From Owenia fusiformis (taxonomy: Eukaryota > Annelida > Polychaeta > Sabellida > Oweniidae): a stretch of 64,000 bases of DNA. The stretch lies in the NCBI GenBank assembly GCA_903813345.2, contig CAIIXF020000001.1, forward strand, positions 4,218,001 to 4,282,000, in the 5' to 3' direction. A program made the translations under genes and the position numbers. Shown here one piece after another: positions 46,325-59,349 of the stretch (its first letter is position 1; every line of letters starts with the position of its first letter). A model generated the notes under the pieces. It had not been told where the DNA came from and did no database searches. It was given only the letters and a program-made list of their open reading frames with translations.

Positions 46325-49300
46325 CTACCTCCTCCCCATTGCATTTGCAATCCTTTTCCTACTATCAGTCACACTATTGCCCTTCAGCTTCCCAGGACTC
46401 CTAGATTTCTCGCCATCAAATCCAACAGTCTGTACATTGTTCAAGTACTCCCTGGCCATGCTAGAGTTACTGGAACTATTCCCTAGGAAGTCTCTGGGGG
46501 GAGGAGGGTGTGGCTGGGGGGTGACACCCCCCGGTTGGGGATTGGCTATACTCCCAATGCTGTTTTTGTGACCAGCTTCACTACTGGTAGAATTTGACCT
46601 AATAGGTTTCATATTGTCTCTCTGGTTAGGGCTTTGGTAACCACCTGGAAATGAAAGGTAATGAATGTCACAATGGCATAATATTTGTATATTTGAAAAC
46701 CTTGATCTCTCAAACGCACGATGAGATGAAAAAAATTCCAATATTAAAGAAAATCGAGATCATTATGGATAATAATTGAACACATATTGCAGGGTGAACC
46801 AAAAACCCACAAATTTTTTAATAAAGGGTTCGGGTCACCCTGTATAACCACTTAATTAAACACCAAACAAACCTGATGGTCTTTTGAATGAAAGAAGTTG
46901 TTCTTTAGTCTCACTAAGAGTTTCCATGAGTTCAAACCTCTCCTCACATTCTTTCCTTACAGTCTCTTGAAGGAACAGGATCTGGAAGAAACATGTGAAA
47001 TGTAGTACAACAGACAAGCATCGGGATTTAAACAAACATGATTAAAATAAGCATAAAAACTGAAAAGTACAGTAAAACTTGTATGTCTGAACACCTCTCT
47101 AATCCGAACACCTCTCTTATCCAAACACCGCAATGTGGACACTTTTTACAGTATCATTTTAGTTAGGCATATAGACGTCCATATTAAAAACACACACAAA
47201 TCCAAACACTATTCTATCAAATTCTTTACTTACATCCTCCTGTTTAGCTTTGAGATCATTTTCTAAAGCATTTATTTCCTGTCTGAGATCATCTGCTTCA
47301 CTTGCTTTCTCAATAACTTGTACTTTAAGAGCAGACACAAGACCTTCATTGCCAACGTCAAGTTTTGCTAAAAGAAAGGTTTTGACAATGTGTAACTCTC
47401 TTGATGACAAATGAACCATTCTTTTAGAGAACCAACATACTGTATTTTTATAATTAATGTATTGATTATGAAGACAATAAAAACCCTTTAAACCTAAAAC
47501 TAACACAGCAACTTTAAGAATTTAGCCTGTTGATTAAAATACTGATACTTAATTTAAGAAGGGGTAATTAGTAATCTAATCCTAGTTTCCATAATTTTAC
47601 GCAAATTAAGAATTTAAATGAATGCAATGATTATGAATTAATAAAACCTAACCCTCATTAATAGATGATTTCTCATGAATTAATATAACTGAAATAATAT
47701 GTATTGACACCAATGGTACCAGAACAGAAGGTAGAGCTGCCCCGAAGAGAAAATCAACCCCTACTCCACAATCTGTGTGCCAAGGAAAAAGGGGGTTGGA
47801 TTTTCTTTTTGGAGATTTCTATCTGTGTCTGCTTGTGATTAATAAAGTTTACCATTTACCTAGTCTATCCTCTAGATCTTGTATAATGGCTTTCAGGCTG
47901 CTGATTTCTCCCCTCAGCTCCTGCTCTATCTCACTAGTCCTTGCTCTATAATCATTGTTCTCCTTTCTCATGCCTGCTATCTCATTTGAGTGCTGCTTTT
48001 GAAGTAATGCTAGTTGGTTTTGAGTCTAAAAATCACAAAATATGTTGATTCAAAATTGGTCAAGACTGTTTGGATCATACATCGGAACATTAAAAATGTT
48101 AGGATTTGCTGATCTGTTGCCATGGTAACATACATCACTCAAAATCAACAGTTGCAATATTTCTATAAGTGTTCATTACATGAACTCCCAGTTAATTTAA
48201 CCTCAAATTCTTCAGTCTAGTATAGCTATAGAATTAATGCTAAGCTACAAAAATGCTACATGTTCTTTCATTCCCCGATTCATTACTATGGTAAAATGTT
48301 ACAAATCTCCAAAACAAAATGGATCAAAACATACAGACGATCAAGATTTTGCTAAGATCTATTTATAACTTGCTCACATTGCTATTATCATCTCTATGTT
48401 CAGATTTGTATTTATCCAAGAGTTCCTGGTGTTTTTGTTGCTCAATCTGCATCTCCATCACAAAATTTTGCTTCAATTTTTCCTCAAGCATCCTCAGCTC
48501 TTTGTTGTGTTTTCGCTTTTCTTTTGATAGAACTTCCTCAAGCTGGAACCATACATAGTATATAAACTCTCAATTAAAACGAATTTTGGGTTTTCATAAA
48601 AATGGATACTTATTTAATATCATATAAAGGAGAGTCATGATTGATTGCAATCACATGTACCTTTTCAGGCCACCTCTCAGCCTCTGCCATTTTATTCTTG
48701 AAGCTTTGTCGGAGTTCCTCAATTCTGTTTTGATGTATTGAGATCATCTGTTCCCTCTCAGCCTTCATTGATGTAAGTTCTGACTGCACCCGGGACAACG
48801 AATCACGGAGCTGACTTTTTTCAGCTGTAAATTAATGGTGTTTTTAATCAATAAGATTTTAAGTTTTTTATTGTAAAAATGCCTTTGCACAATAAAGTTC
48901 AGAACTCCCATAATGATTACAATGTATTGGTCAATCTTCAATGTACTGCAGACTTCCAAACTCATTCTTCATGTTCTATATAGATTAACAATGTTACACA
49001 TTAGCGCTACATGGAGTTTGCTGGAGTTGTTCAATTGTATACCCACCAAGCTTTCACATTGAAATCTGAATTCAGATGTTGACTGTTATCTTATAAAATA
49101 AACAGTTTTCTTACTTGAGACTTCTGTTGCTTGTCTCTTTATCTCTAATTCAGCCTCCTGTTGTCTTTGAAATTTTCTCTGGAAGGACTCTAACTCATGT
49201 TGGGCACTTTGTATCTCAGATTCCTTGCTCTTCAACTCAAGCTGAAGTCTAGAAAATGTGAAATGAATATCTATACATTTATCTCTTTTTAAAGTTTAGC

Positions 49301-52300
49301 ATTTTGGACCTTTTAAACAGAATATAAATGTCACTGAAATTCCTGCATTAAAGCATGTGGTCACTTTGCCACCCTCTTTCAATTCTATAACCTTCAAATA
49401 CATGTTGAAATCTGGCTCACCCTGTATTTAAACAAAAGCAATTATAAGTGTTTTAAAATCTCAGATCATCTTTATATGAGTCACATAAATAAAGTCAATT
49501 ACCATAATTATCATAATCATGTATATAATATTTCAAGACACTGAATGTACTTACTTTTGTATCTGTTGTAAATTGTGTTGTTCTGTATTTCTGATATTAG
49601 ACTGCACATCTTCAAGTTCTTTGCTTTTGTTTCTGAGGAAAAATAACAGTTATTAGGTGAATGTATGTTATGTAAAGATTGTATTTATCTCGAATGTCAT
49701 CCTAAAATATAGTTAAGCTGGAGTAAGATAGGATACCGTTCACCTAAACTGCTTTCATTGATCTCTGATTATGATAAACAAACCATTGAATGTTACACTG
49801 TATTTACCTGAGTTGTTCTTTATATTGCTGGGACTCAATGGAAATCATTCTACTCCTTGATACAGCACCATCCAACTCTATCTGTAACTCTGTAATAGCA
49901 AGTGAACATACTGCATATAGCGAGTGAACAGCAAATGCACATAGCAAGTGAACAGCATATGAACAAACTGCATATAGCAAGTGAACATACTGCACATAGC
50001 AAGTGAACATACTGCACATAACAAGTGAACATACTGCACATAGCAAGTGAACATACTGCACATAGCGAGTGAACAGCAAATGCACATAGCAAGTGAACAG
50101 CATATGAACAAACTCCACATAGCAAGTGAACAACAAGACCATATTGCACATAGCAAATGAACAGCAAGTGAACATACTGCACATAACAAGTGACCAGCAA
50201 GGGAACATACTACACATAACAAGGGAACAGCAAGGGAACATACTGCAAATACAGGTACAGTAGTTTGCACTTGGTCCCAGTCTTTAGTAGAATATATAAA
50301 GTTGTTGCCACGGAGCATCAGAATAGGAGAGCAAAAAGTACATTTGAATTCCATACAGATATCAAAAAGAGTGGGTTTTATTCCAGTGCACCCCAAGAGA
50401 GGGAATCTACATCAATAAAGGTATGAGGCCTGTGAAATGTGATGTTATGTGAAGGTATGGTGCCTGTGAATGTAAAGCGTACGGGGTCCAAAATTGAGAT
50501 TTTAGGGTGTTTAAGCTTGCAATGTTTTCCACAACCTAAACGCGAAAGAAAAATATTTAAGCGATGCATTTGTATGGGCGACTGGTCATACGTGTAGGTT
50601 GGCGTTTCGATTATTTATGCAAGCTTAAACTCCCTATTAACAATTCAAAGACCTCGGACAGACCCTCCAAGATAAAAAGTCATCAAAATGAAAATAATGA
50701 AATATTTCTAAAGCAGATCAGAATGTACTAACACTTACCTTTGACTTTTGATTGCAAGGAAGAACATTTTTGTTGTAAATTCTGTGTTTCTTTTTCAGCT
50801 TCATTAAGTTTCTCATTAGTCTTTTGGGCAGCTTTCAGTTCAAGATTTGTGAACTCATCTTTGTCTTTGAGAGCAATGTTTTCATTTTCAAGCTGCACCA
50901 TTTTCTCATGCATTGTTGTCAGATCTGAAAGGTATTTCAGATATAATGGTAGAAAACAAGAAATATTGGCAATAAATAATTTGGAACTTTTGTGGTGATT
51001 GACATTTGAAAACTGATTTACAATTTACTTCTTATATGTATACACAATGGTAATAAATGGTATCTCTCTTTAAGTAAAATGCACTTAAGTCACCATGATC
51101 ATGCAATTGCAAGTTTATTAAATGTAGGTTTTAATTCTCACCATTTAATTCTTTATTGCAGGTTTCTTTAATGACTGTGTGTAGTTTATCTGTCTCTTGT
51201 TTGAAGACCTTGTCTCTCTCATGTACATTTGTTTGTATGATTGTCAACTCTGATCTCTGTTGTCTTATACTGTGCAGAAGTCCTGGCAAGTTTCGCCTTA
51301 TTGATTGCATACTTGACCTGGAAAGTGTGTTTATTGCTTGATGAGATCTAAGTTCACATATAGACTCTGTCAAGGGGAAGAAAATTGCAACAAGAAATTA
51401 TCTAAAACGATGTGTTCTACACCATCTAAATAATTTCTACAATTGAATGGTTCAGTTGTTGACAACGGACAAGATGAGGAATGATATAACACGAGATTCT
51501 GAAATTAAGTGACATGTTCCAAATTCAAGAATATTACTATGGTAAATCCTTATTAGAAGATAATCAAATAAATGTACTATTAACAGTACAGCACTATGGA
51601 TTGGTCATACAATGAATTATGTACTATACCTAGATGTCTCAGCATCTTGTATAGCAGTTGATAATTTCTCCTCTAGTGTCTTTCTATTCTCTGCCAAGGC
51701 TTCAATCTTTTCCCCTCTCTCCTTTAACAATTGTTCTAACTTCTCAATCCTAGATAACATGTAAAAAATGCATTCAAGAAAGTGTTTTGTCTTGCATCAT
51801 TTTGTCTTGTCTCTGGTCAGTGTGGACAGGACTTGGCTCAAGACTAATTCTATCCTTAGTTTGTCATTGACCTGTAGTTTTAATCAATTTTAATCCTTTA
51901 TAATGAATGTACTTAATAATTATCCTGGCAAATTGTTTTGAAATGTAAATGCCAGGCAAATTAGGAATCTTACTATATTTAGAAATAAAAAATGTAAAAC
52001 AGTTTTTATTACTGTAGCTACTAAATAAATGCTCACTGTGAGTTTCTTTCATTGATTTGTGTGTTGAGTCCATCGAACTTTGATTGCACTTTTTCTAATT
52101 CCAGTCTGGCTTCCTTTTCTTTTTGCTCGCAGTCTCTGCAATTAAAGCAAAATATATTTTTATTTGATTCATAATTCGTTATCATGTAATCCTTGATTCA
52201 TTCAGAGTGTATATTGCTATAACATTGAACTAAATAAATGGCAACAACAAAGCATAGAAAATCTCATCAAACATCGTTTCTCAAATGGTGCACATAGAGC

Positions 52301-52759
52301 AAACTTTGATGGAATATAAAAATAATTAATTACTCAAATAGTTTTTATGCACACCATTATAGATCACTTATATTCAGTCACATGTTTAATCAAAGGTAAT
52401 ATAGAACACAAATTACCAAATGTTATTTGAGGCCAAATTGTGTCATTATTAGCAGTTGGTATAAGCATGACATTTACGTTGTTTCTAAAGAAGCAAGATA
52501 AACAGCCAAGGTTTTACCAATTTATTATATTCATCAAGAGCATATGAAATACATTACAATACAGAACTTACATATAAAGCTGGAGTTGTTTCTCAGTGGC
52601 TTTCAGTTTATCTTCCAGGGCTTTTATCTCTCTATGTATCAGGTAGCTTACTCCACAAAATTTACAGACAGTATCATCTTTACCCATTTTACGTATCTCC
52701 TCTGGAAGGGGATGCTTTGGGGTATGATGCTCAAATTCAACATTGTCTTCTGCCTCCAT
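46325..52759 (-). CDS. LEKR1: LEKR1-like coiled-coil protein, complete
   Basis: Fourteen exons on the minus strand join in phase to 2,121 nt (706 aa): 52572-52759, 52037-52135, 51630-51749, 51142-51317, 50739-50924, 49808-49889, 49555-49632, 49115-49248, 48661-48824, 48378-48542, 47860-48025, 47234-47367, 46873-46981, 46325-46644. The N-terminus has PKHPLPEEIRKM and a CKFCGVSYLIHREI motif (two Cys spaced CxxC, perhaps half of a metal site), then nearly 550 residues of Glu/Lys/Leu/Gln-rich coiled coil. It ends in a low-complexity tail (PQPHPPPPRD, Ser/Asn-rich) closing RKRIANAMGRR. The N-terminal block and Leu-Glu-Lys composition suggest the LEKR1 family (function unknown); another centrosome-type coiled-coil protein is possible. 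The splice joint between the first two exons is the least secure. Divergent from the TESK-like gene. Confidence 0.85.
49893..50253. repeat. Minisatellite with 11-bp base period touching a 3' splice site
   Basis: About 360 bp of 11-mers such as AGCAAGTGAAC and ATACTGCACAT arranged in 22-bp and 33-bp higher-order units. Because 11 is not a multiple of three, overlapping open frames arise in all three minus-strand frames, ending in the real exon. The array is in the LEKR1-like intron between exons 50739-50924 and 49808-49889 and begins within a few bases of the acceptor CAG at 49890-49892. Confidence 0.9.
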
Positions 52760-54887
52760 TGTGCTACAGGTTTAAGGATCTATTCTATCCTAGAATACGA
52801 ATAGCAAGTGTTGATATAATTTGATGAATGGTTATCTTGATTTAAAGGGTAGCAAACAATTGAGTCAAGTTGTAATTTTCAATTAGGATTTTCTTTTCTC
52901 AGGAATGTGTCAAAACCTTATTATCCCAACGAACGAAGTCCGTCCATCTGTCCGGAAGATAACTCAAATACTAGTAGACGGATTTTCTTCATATTTAGTG
53001 GAAAGATGTATATTGCCATAATATTGGTGAATAGTTTACGCAAAAATTTTTTTTCAATATGGCCGCCACTTTAAAAATGACGGGACTTTTTCGCAAAAAT
53101 CATAAACTTTTCATTCTAAACCAAAGTAATTAATATTATTGTTTGAAATTTTGGTAGTATATTCACAACATTTATCTATTTCACATATATTCCGTGTTTT
53201 TCATCCTGACCCCCAGGGGCCGTGTATGGTGGGACAGGAAAACAGAAATTTCGCTAATTTTTAGATCTTTCTGAAGTATAGCTTTATTATACTCAAATGA
53301 AAGGCAATTAAGAGTAGATTGCAAATATTGTATCTTTTTTCTGATTCGAGCCTCGTAAAATTCAAAATGGCCGTCTAATGTACGATTTCGCAATAATTTT
53401 TCGATCCCTTCAAAGTATGGCTTTATTATACTCAAATTGAAGGAATTTTGGAGTAGATCACAATTATGGTATTATTTTTCAGATTTGTATCTCAGAAAAT
53501 TCAAAATGGCTGCTTTGCAGGAATTCGCAATTCTAAATTCTAATTTTTTCAATTTAAACCAAAGTAATGAGTATAATTGATTGGAATTCGGTAATTGATA
53601 TTTTGTTCGTTGGGATTTGCTACTCCGCGGAGTTGCCGTTATCTAGTTTTTAAAAAAAACTGTCCTGGTGTATACTATACTAGTATCCTCTTAATTTTGT
53701 TGGAATGTTTAAAATTCTGTCTGTTGGATATACATGTAGACTCTAGTGTATACTATAACCTACATGTATGTAAAGACCCCATAAGAAATGACATATGACT
53801 AGAAACTCCATAGACCTACACTTAGTAGATCGAGTCTAGATTGCAATATTAGATCAGAGACACATATAGATGGCTCTGAATAGATATGATCTGAAAATAA
53901 TACTAAGAGTTAGCCAAACCTTTCGTTAGATTTTTCTAATCATGTCTCATGTATGGCAGTCTTCCTGGGATTGATTGGCCTGTTTGCTGTCATGAGTTGT
54001 GGATCATTCATTCAATAGTTCATTCAAACTCGTTGGAAATCGAACAATCTTGACTGTCACTTTGAGCCTCAGATTCTGAGTCTCAGTTTCAGAGTTTGAC
54101 TGTCATTTGTGAGTTGAATTTTTGAATTTTACAAACCTAGATACTGTAGTGAAAGATCTTTAAACCTGGTCCTTACTACACGTTTAAAATATGTCTGCAA
54201 CTACTAACATTTCGTTAATTTATTACTTTAACCACAAGGTCTGATAAAACACACCGTAAATGTCGAATATCTTTCTGAAAAAATATTTTGAAATATTTGC
54301 AACCAATGTAAACATCCGGGTCTTTCAAAACTTACTTGGCAATGTATGAGTTGGTATAAGGCTGGTATGATATGTTTTAGTTTGCAAGAGTGAAACGTTA
54401 AGATAGAAATACATTGACACATTAAGGGTTCTATATTGCTGTTCCTATCATGCTAACGAGTAGTATTCATAGGAAATTATTCACGAATTATGCACTACCA
54501 TTTTGTACGAAAAATATGGGTCAAACTTTCCCAAGGTGCATTTCGGCCAAGTCAAAACATTAGAAGTCGAGTTGAAAGCTTTATCTACATCGATCATCAA
54601 AATGAGACCTCCGTAGATCATTAAACCATCTAAAATTTGGTAATGATGTAGATACAACGCTTCTTTATGACTTGGATGCTCCAAAATATAGAAGTAAGGC
54701 TATGATTTTATGTATATCAAAAGTTGAAATTGGTACAGAAATACACATTGAAATGCTGCAGGAAGTTCTAAAAATAAATCTGATGTGAGTGGGTAATTGA
54801 AACTAGATAATTCCAGCTCAGTAAAATGGGAAGTCATAGGAAAAACTACTTAGAAAATAATTGAAACTCAGCAAATCAAAAGGTAAC
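52760..54887. other. Head-to-head intergenic region between LEKR1-like and TESK-like genes
   Basis: 2.1 kb expected to hold both 5'UTRs and promoters. A third of it is the repeat at 52920-53648. No TATA box or conserved element could be defended by eye. Confidence 0.55.
52920..53648. mobile_element. ~0.73 kb ATTATCCCAACGAAC repeat, copy 2
   Basis: Collinear with 38574-39355 in the same orientation, with identical ends (ATTATCCCAACGAAC ... CCGTTATCTAGTT) and the same internal inverted GTTCGTTGGGAT. It lacks most of the GTCC array. A minus-strand frame shared with copy 1 (about 75 codons) goes out of register after a single-base difference, so it is not evidence of coding. Confidence 0.8.
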
Positions 54888-55217
54888 ATGCTTAAAAAAG
54901 TACGGTCAAGCACAACGTCTATTATTCCGACAAGCAAATCTACACCAGCCTTAGATAATCTAAATAAATCAAAGCTCAATGGAGAGAATGAGCTTTCAGT
55001 GGATATATCATCAAATATGGGAAAAGGACAAAACTATGAAATTGAACGGGGTTCACAGGATGATAACATGAACTGTTTACCACCCAGTCCATCTTCATTG
55101 AGTAGAAGAAGGATATCGTCATGCCAGGCTCTCAAGAGTGCTGTTGCCACATTGTATCGCATGGATGATTTTACGACTGAAGAACTTGGTTCAGGATTTT
55201 TTTCGGAAGTGTTTAAG
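54888..55217 (+). CDS. TESK2-like: TESK1/2-like kinase, first coding exon (partial)
   Basis: Testis-specific kinases (TESK1/2) are LIMK-related dual-specificity kinases that phosphorylate cofilin. The exon encodes 110 residues from the first ATG after an in-frame stop (54858): a Ser/Thr-rich leader ([12 protein letters not shown]..., [15 protein letters not shown]), then [16 protein letters not shown] and the kinase glycine-rich loop [10 protein letters not shown], cut at the donor AAG|GTAAGT in phase 0. The 'LYRMDDF...[12 protein letters not shown]' block is typical of TESK. The VAIK lysine, HRD and DFG motifs must lie beyond the window's right edge; I found no further exon in 55218-64000, implying a first intron of over 8.7 kb. 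LIMK is a less likely alternative because LIM/PDZ domains are absent. Confidence 0.8.
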
Positions 55218-58200
55218 GTAAGTCATTTACCATTAGGACTTGTGTGTTTGTGCAACATGAATTTGTAACTTAGATTTTGTAGCATTTCAGTCATATGCTG
55301 ATATCTCATTTGACAATTATCTATAAAATTTCTTTCTTTACAACCTGAAATACTAGAATCTTCATTTCATAAAGTTACATTTTTAGTTGTTTTTGAGCCC
55401 CCTACCTTATTTTTTCTATGACGATAAGGCACTTTATTATCATGATAATAAAGACACTTGCTCAAGACAAAAATGACTGTTATTTGAATTCATATGATGC
55501 AAGCATGATTTTAAAGAGTATTTTCCGATGAGAATATCTGAAAATTAATATCCTGAACCTTTCGATAAGTAGTGATGAAATCACTCAAGATAAGATAACA
55601 ATGTTTTAATTAGATATCATTGGAGATTCTAAGACTTTCTTTATAAGTCTGAGTCATATAAGCTTCAAGAGTGATAAATTGATAAAGTTGGTCAGAACTG
55701 CCCAACCCATAAAATATCTCAAGGGCCCTCAAAATTTAAGCCTAAATGAGATTGGAGAACTTGCTCATAGTTCTAGCATAGATTTAGTTTCTTTATTCTT
55801 CTATCTACAGTCTATGTATGTTGAACACAAGGTCTAATTAGAGAATTATTCCATTGAATGACTGTTAAATCTTGGATAATCGAAGTTCCCAAACTTATTT
55901 GCTGTCATGTTAATTAGCTTCAATGTAGTTAGGAGATATGTATGGAAGATAATACAGGGATTCCACAGTTCATATTACATTAATTTCCTAAAATTAGATT
56001 TGCACCTACATTTGTCAGGAATTGCAGTTTATAATGCAATCATATCACCAGCAGCAGATTGCTGGTGATAATTACACTGAATGTAGACGAATATGATTGT
56101 GAAAATTAGCTGTGTAACTGTATATTACTAAATGTATGGTCAGATTTTATGATACAATTCTTGAACAGATCAGAATCATATTTTTTATAGTTTCAAATAT
56201 ACATTTAGTATAAATATAGATTGTGTCATATGAATCTTATAAACCCCCCTCTCCCAATGATCTAAACAAATTCATATATTAAAATACAGTTTTGAATCCA
56301 TAAAATCCAGTTGAAAATTGGTAGGAAAATCACCACAATGCTTATGGTTGACACCGCAATTATTTTTAATGACATTATATATAATGAGAATTTTCAGTTT
56401 TGTACTCAGGGAAAATCTCTGAAAACCCCCCAAAAATTTAGTGCAAATTCTGACTAACTTGTACCTACATAACTTCCGAGATAATTAGTCAACAACAAAG
56501 CTTACAAAATATCGGAAATATCTGGAAATTCAAGTCCATTTATCAAACAGTGTTTTCTCTGACATACCAGGCTAACTATCTAAGATGGTCTGACTTTAGA
56601 TTATGCTTTTGAGGTTGATAAATATTTGTTTGTGGTTGATTGATAGTTGTTTGTTGTAGATTGGAGGCGAGGCACACACTTGTGGTAAGGTACCAAACAC
56701 GTCATTCTGGGTTAAGTTTCATTAAAAATTTCCCTCTTTAGTCAATGTGGTTACTAGGAAAAGGGTATTTTTGAACTAGACAGGAATCACATTTTTGAGG
56801 GTAAAGGTCTCGGATCATCTTCTCTGCATATTTTTTTTATTTATATGTAGGAATCTCCTTACATGGTCTTGATAACTGAGAATGCAGTCAAGTTTTGTTG
56901 GTAGAAGTAGGTTCATTAATGTACATAGCGAAAATGCTTGTGACAATAATGAAAGAGATAGGGACCACGATGTTGAACCTTTTATAATTCATTAACTTTT
57001 CAGCTACCATTACAACATGTATAATATGTTATGTCTATGATATGTCCTCCTGGCTCACTTCCCCACAGCTGACCACATGTTACCTCTTAGAACATGTTCT
57101 TTACCTGCGGACCTTACAAAACAAGTGCTATTCTTCATAAAACAATTGCAGTCTTCACTATGTATTTTATTTATTTTCTTTCTCAATATGTTCAAATAAA
57201 AATCATTAAGTTACTTTCTGGATTCAATCTCGTGAGATTTTTCTTGCTTTTCTAGGGATATTCTTTATCTTTATTGGGATTCAGATGTCTTGAGAAATAA
57301 TGATCAATACTAATTAGTGTGAAGTCTAGACCTTGGAATCTACTATACTCATACACATAGTAGACCTTTCTAACTAGATTCATTGAGTTGATATGAAATA
57401 TTATAAATGAAGGAGCTTCATATATAATATGAAAAATACATGTTAAATTCACATGTGGGGATCATAATACAAGCTCTGTTTTTGTAATGTTTTGTAAAAT
57501 TGATTAAAGTTCTATTAAACATTGTGATACATCTGTAATTTCTTAAAGAATACAGCATTAGGATGTTGCTGTATCAGCTTAGTTCACTAATCTCCATGTA
57601 GGGGGCCTGTAAAACGAATTATAGGAAATCTATATGATGGAACTTCGAATAAACCTACAAGTAGAACCAATCGCATAGACTGACTTACATGTGAAAGGAC
57701 CCTCTTTGCAAGTAACACCTTTCCACAATGAACAATTTTTGGCAGTACAGATTGTGCTCCATATCAGTTAATATAGTAATATGGTTTAAGTAAGAGTTAG
57801 AACTGACCCATTCTATAACACACATTCCTCTCCTTCCCTTGATTACAGTCACTTAGTGCACCCCATCCTATAATCAATATACCTGGAGTCGGATAAAGTA
57901 GGTGATTATTTTGAGTCTGAGTCCTTCATTGCATCTAATGTCCTATTCCCTTCATCATGTTATATATAAGTATGGCAAGGGCACAATAACTATAGACGAA
58001 GACTGTTATCGAGCAAAATTAATTGTTACTCTTTTGTCGTTATTTTGGTAAAAAACTCTAGGTATATAATGCTGATGTATTAGTAAAATTACAACTTCTA
58101 TTATTGGAAATGGGCATTCTAAATATCATTCATTGATTCGAAAGAAAGTACATTACTTGCATATAGTCATATACTATGAAGGTTTCATATGAGCAGTGGT

Positions 58201-59349
58201 ATCTAAATCTTATTACAATATGTTTGCAGATATTTACATAGTTTTGCATGTTAAATGACCACGTTTTTCACACATTCAGCATAACATGAATTTCTATAGC
58301 AGCTATCCTATTCATATGAGGTGTGGTAGTGATTTGTTGAAACATTAATTAAAATGTTGCTCAAATGAGTACATCATGCTTGATGACCATGGGAAAGTGA
58401 CAATTTTATCGGAAATAAAAACTAATATGGTAATGTCATTGTTTTTATGGATGTCTCATGTGTCATATATGTGTTTCAATTAAGCCTTTAAATCATCTCT
58501 ATCCAATTTCTTTGTATTATTATAGTGAATCATTGCAAATGCACTGATAGGCACTCTCAGTTCAGTCAACTGTAAAAGAATGCAGAATAAATGGCGTATA
58601 ATCATTAGGTATGGTACATATAGTGCCTGGCATAAACTAGTTTTTTTTACATGCCACTTGCCTATAAATTGTAATAAAACTGATATATTTTTGTAATTGT
58701 ACAGTTTATCAACCATTTAATATTGGATTAATGGCTAATCTACTTTTTAATATATCTCCAGGCTATTCATCAACATTATAATCTCAAAGTGTGACGTTCA
58801 GTTTAAAGTTTAATGGACATCATTCAGGTTTATATCTGCATGATCTTTTTTTCTAAGAGAGCTCAATATATTATTATGAAGGACTGTTGTTTTTAGTATT
58901 CAGGTATTATTGCACTACGAGGCCTGTTGTTAGGAAAAAAAGATAGATGCGTGAGGGTTATAAGGGGATGCTAATGCAATTTAATGCCTCAAGCTCAAAA
59001 TAGAAGGAAATCATATGTTTTATCTGTGTTTTAAAAGCTATTATGCTATTTTAATCAATTCGCTCTGTTGCAATTGGAAATAGCAAAACGCACCCAGAAT
59101 ACCCTCTGTGGTTGTTATTCCTAAGAATCATTTTCTGTGGGTAGCTTATGTATAATATATAAAACTAAAACAAATGCATCATTCAAGTTATTAGGTGCAA
59201 TAATCTATATTTACCAGCTGACTTATTAGGTGCGGGTTATCCATAATAGAAGTGAATTGGAGCATACTACCAGTATAGATTTGTTTTTCAAAAGTATTAG
59301 GAAGTTAATTTTATGGCTGAATGTTTTCAGTAGCTTTGGTGTATATATA
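55218..59349. other. TESK-like intron 1, left part
   Basis: 4.1 kb of AT-rich sequence without exon signatures or clear transposon ends. Nothing specific supported. Confidence 0.6.

Noticed and set aside
49804-50396. Three overlapping 116-172 codon minus-strand frames rich in Cys, Leu, Val and Tyr
   Set aside because: They are the 11-bp minisatellite read in three frames; only the last 82 nt before 49808 are a real exon.
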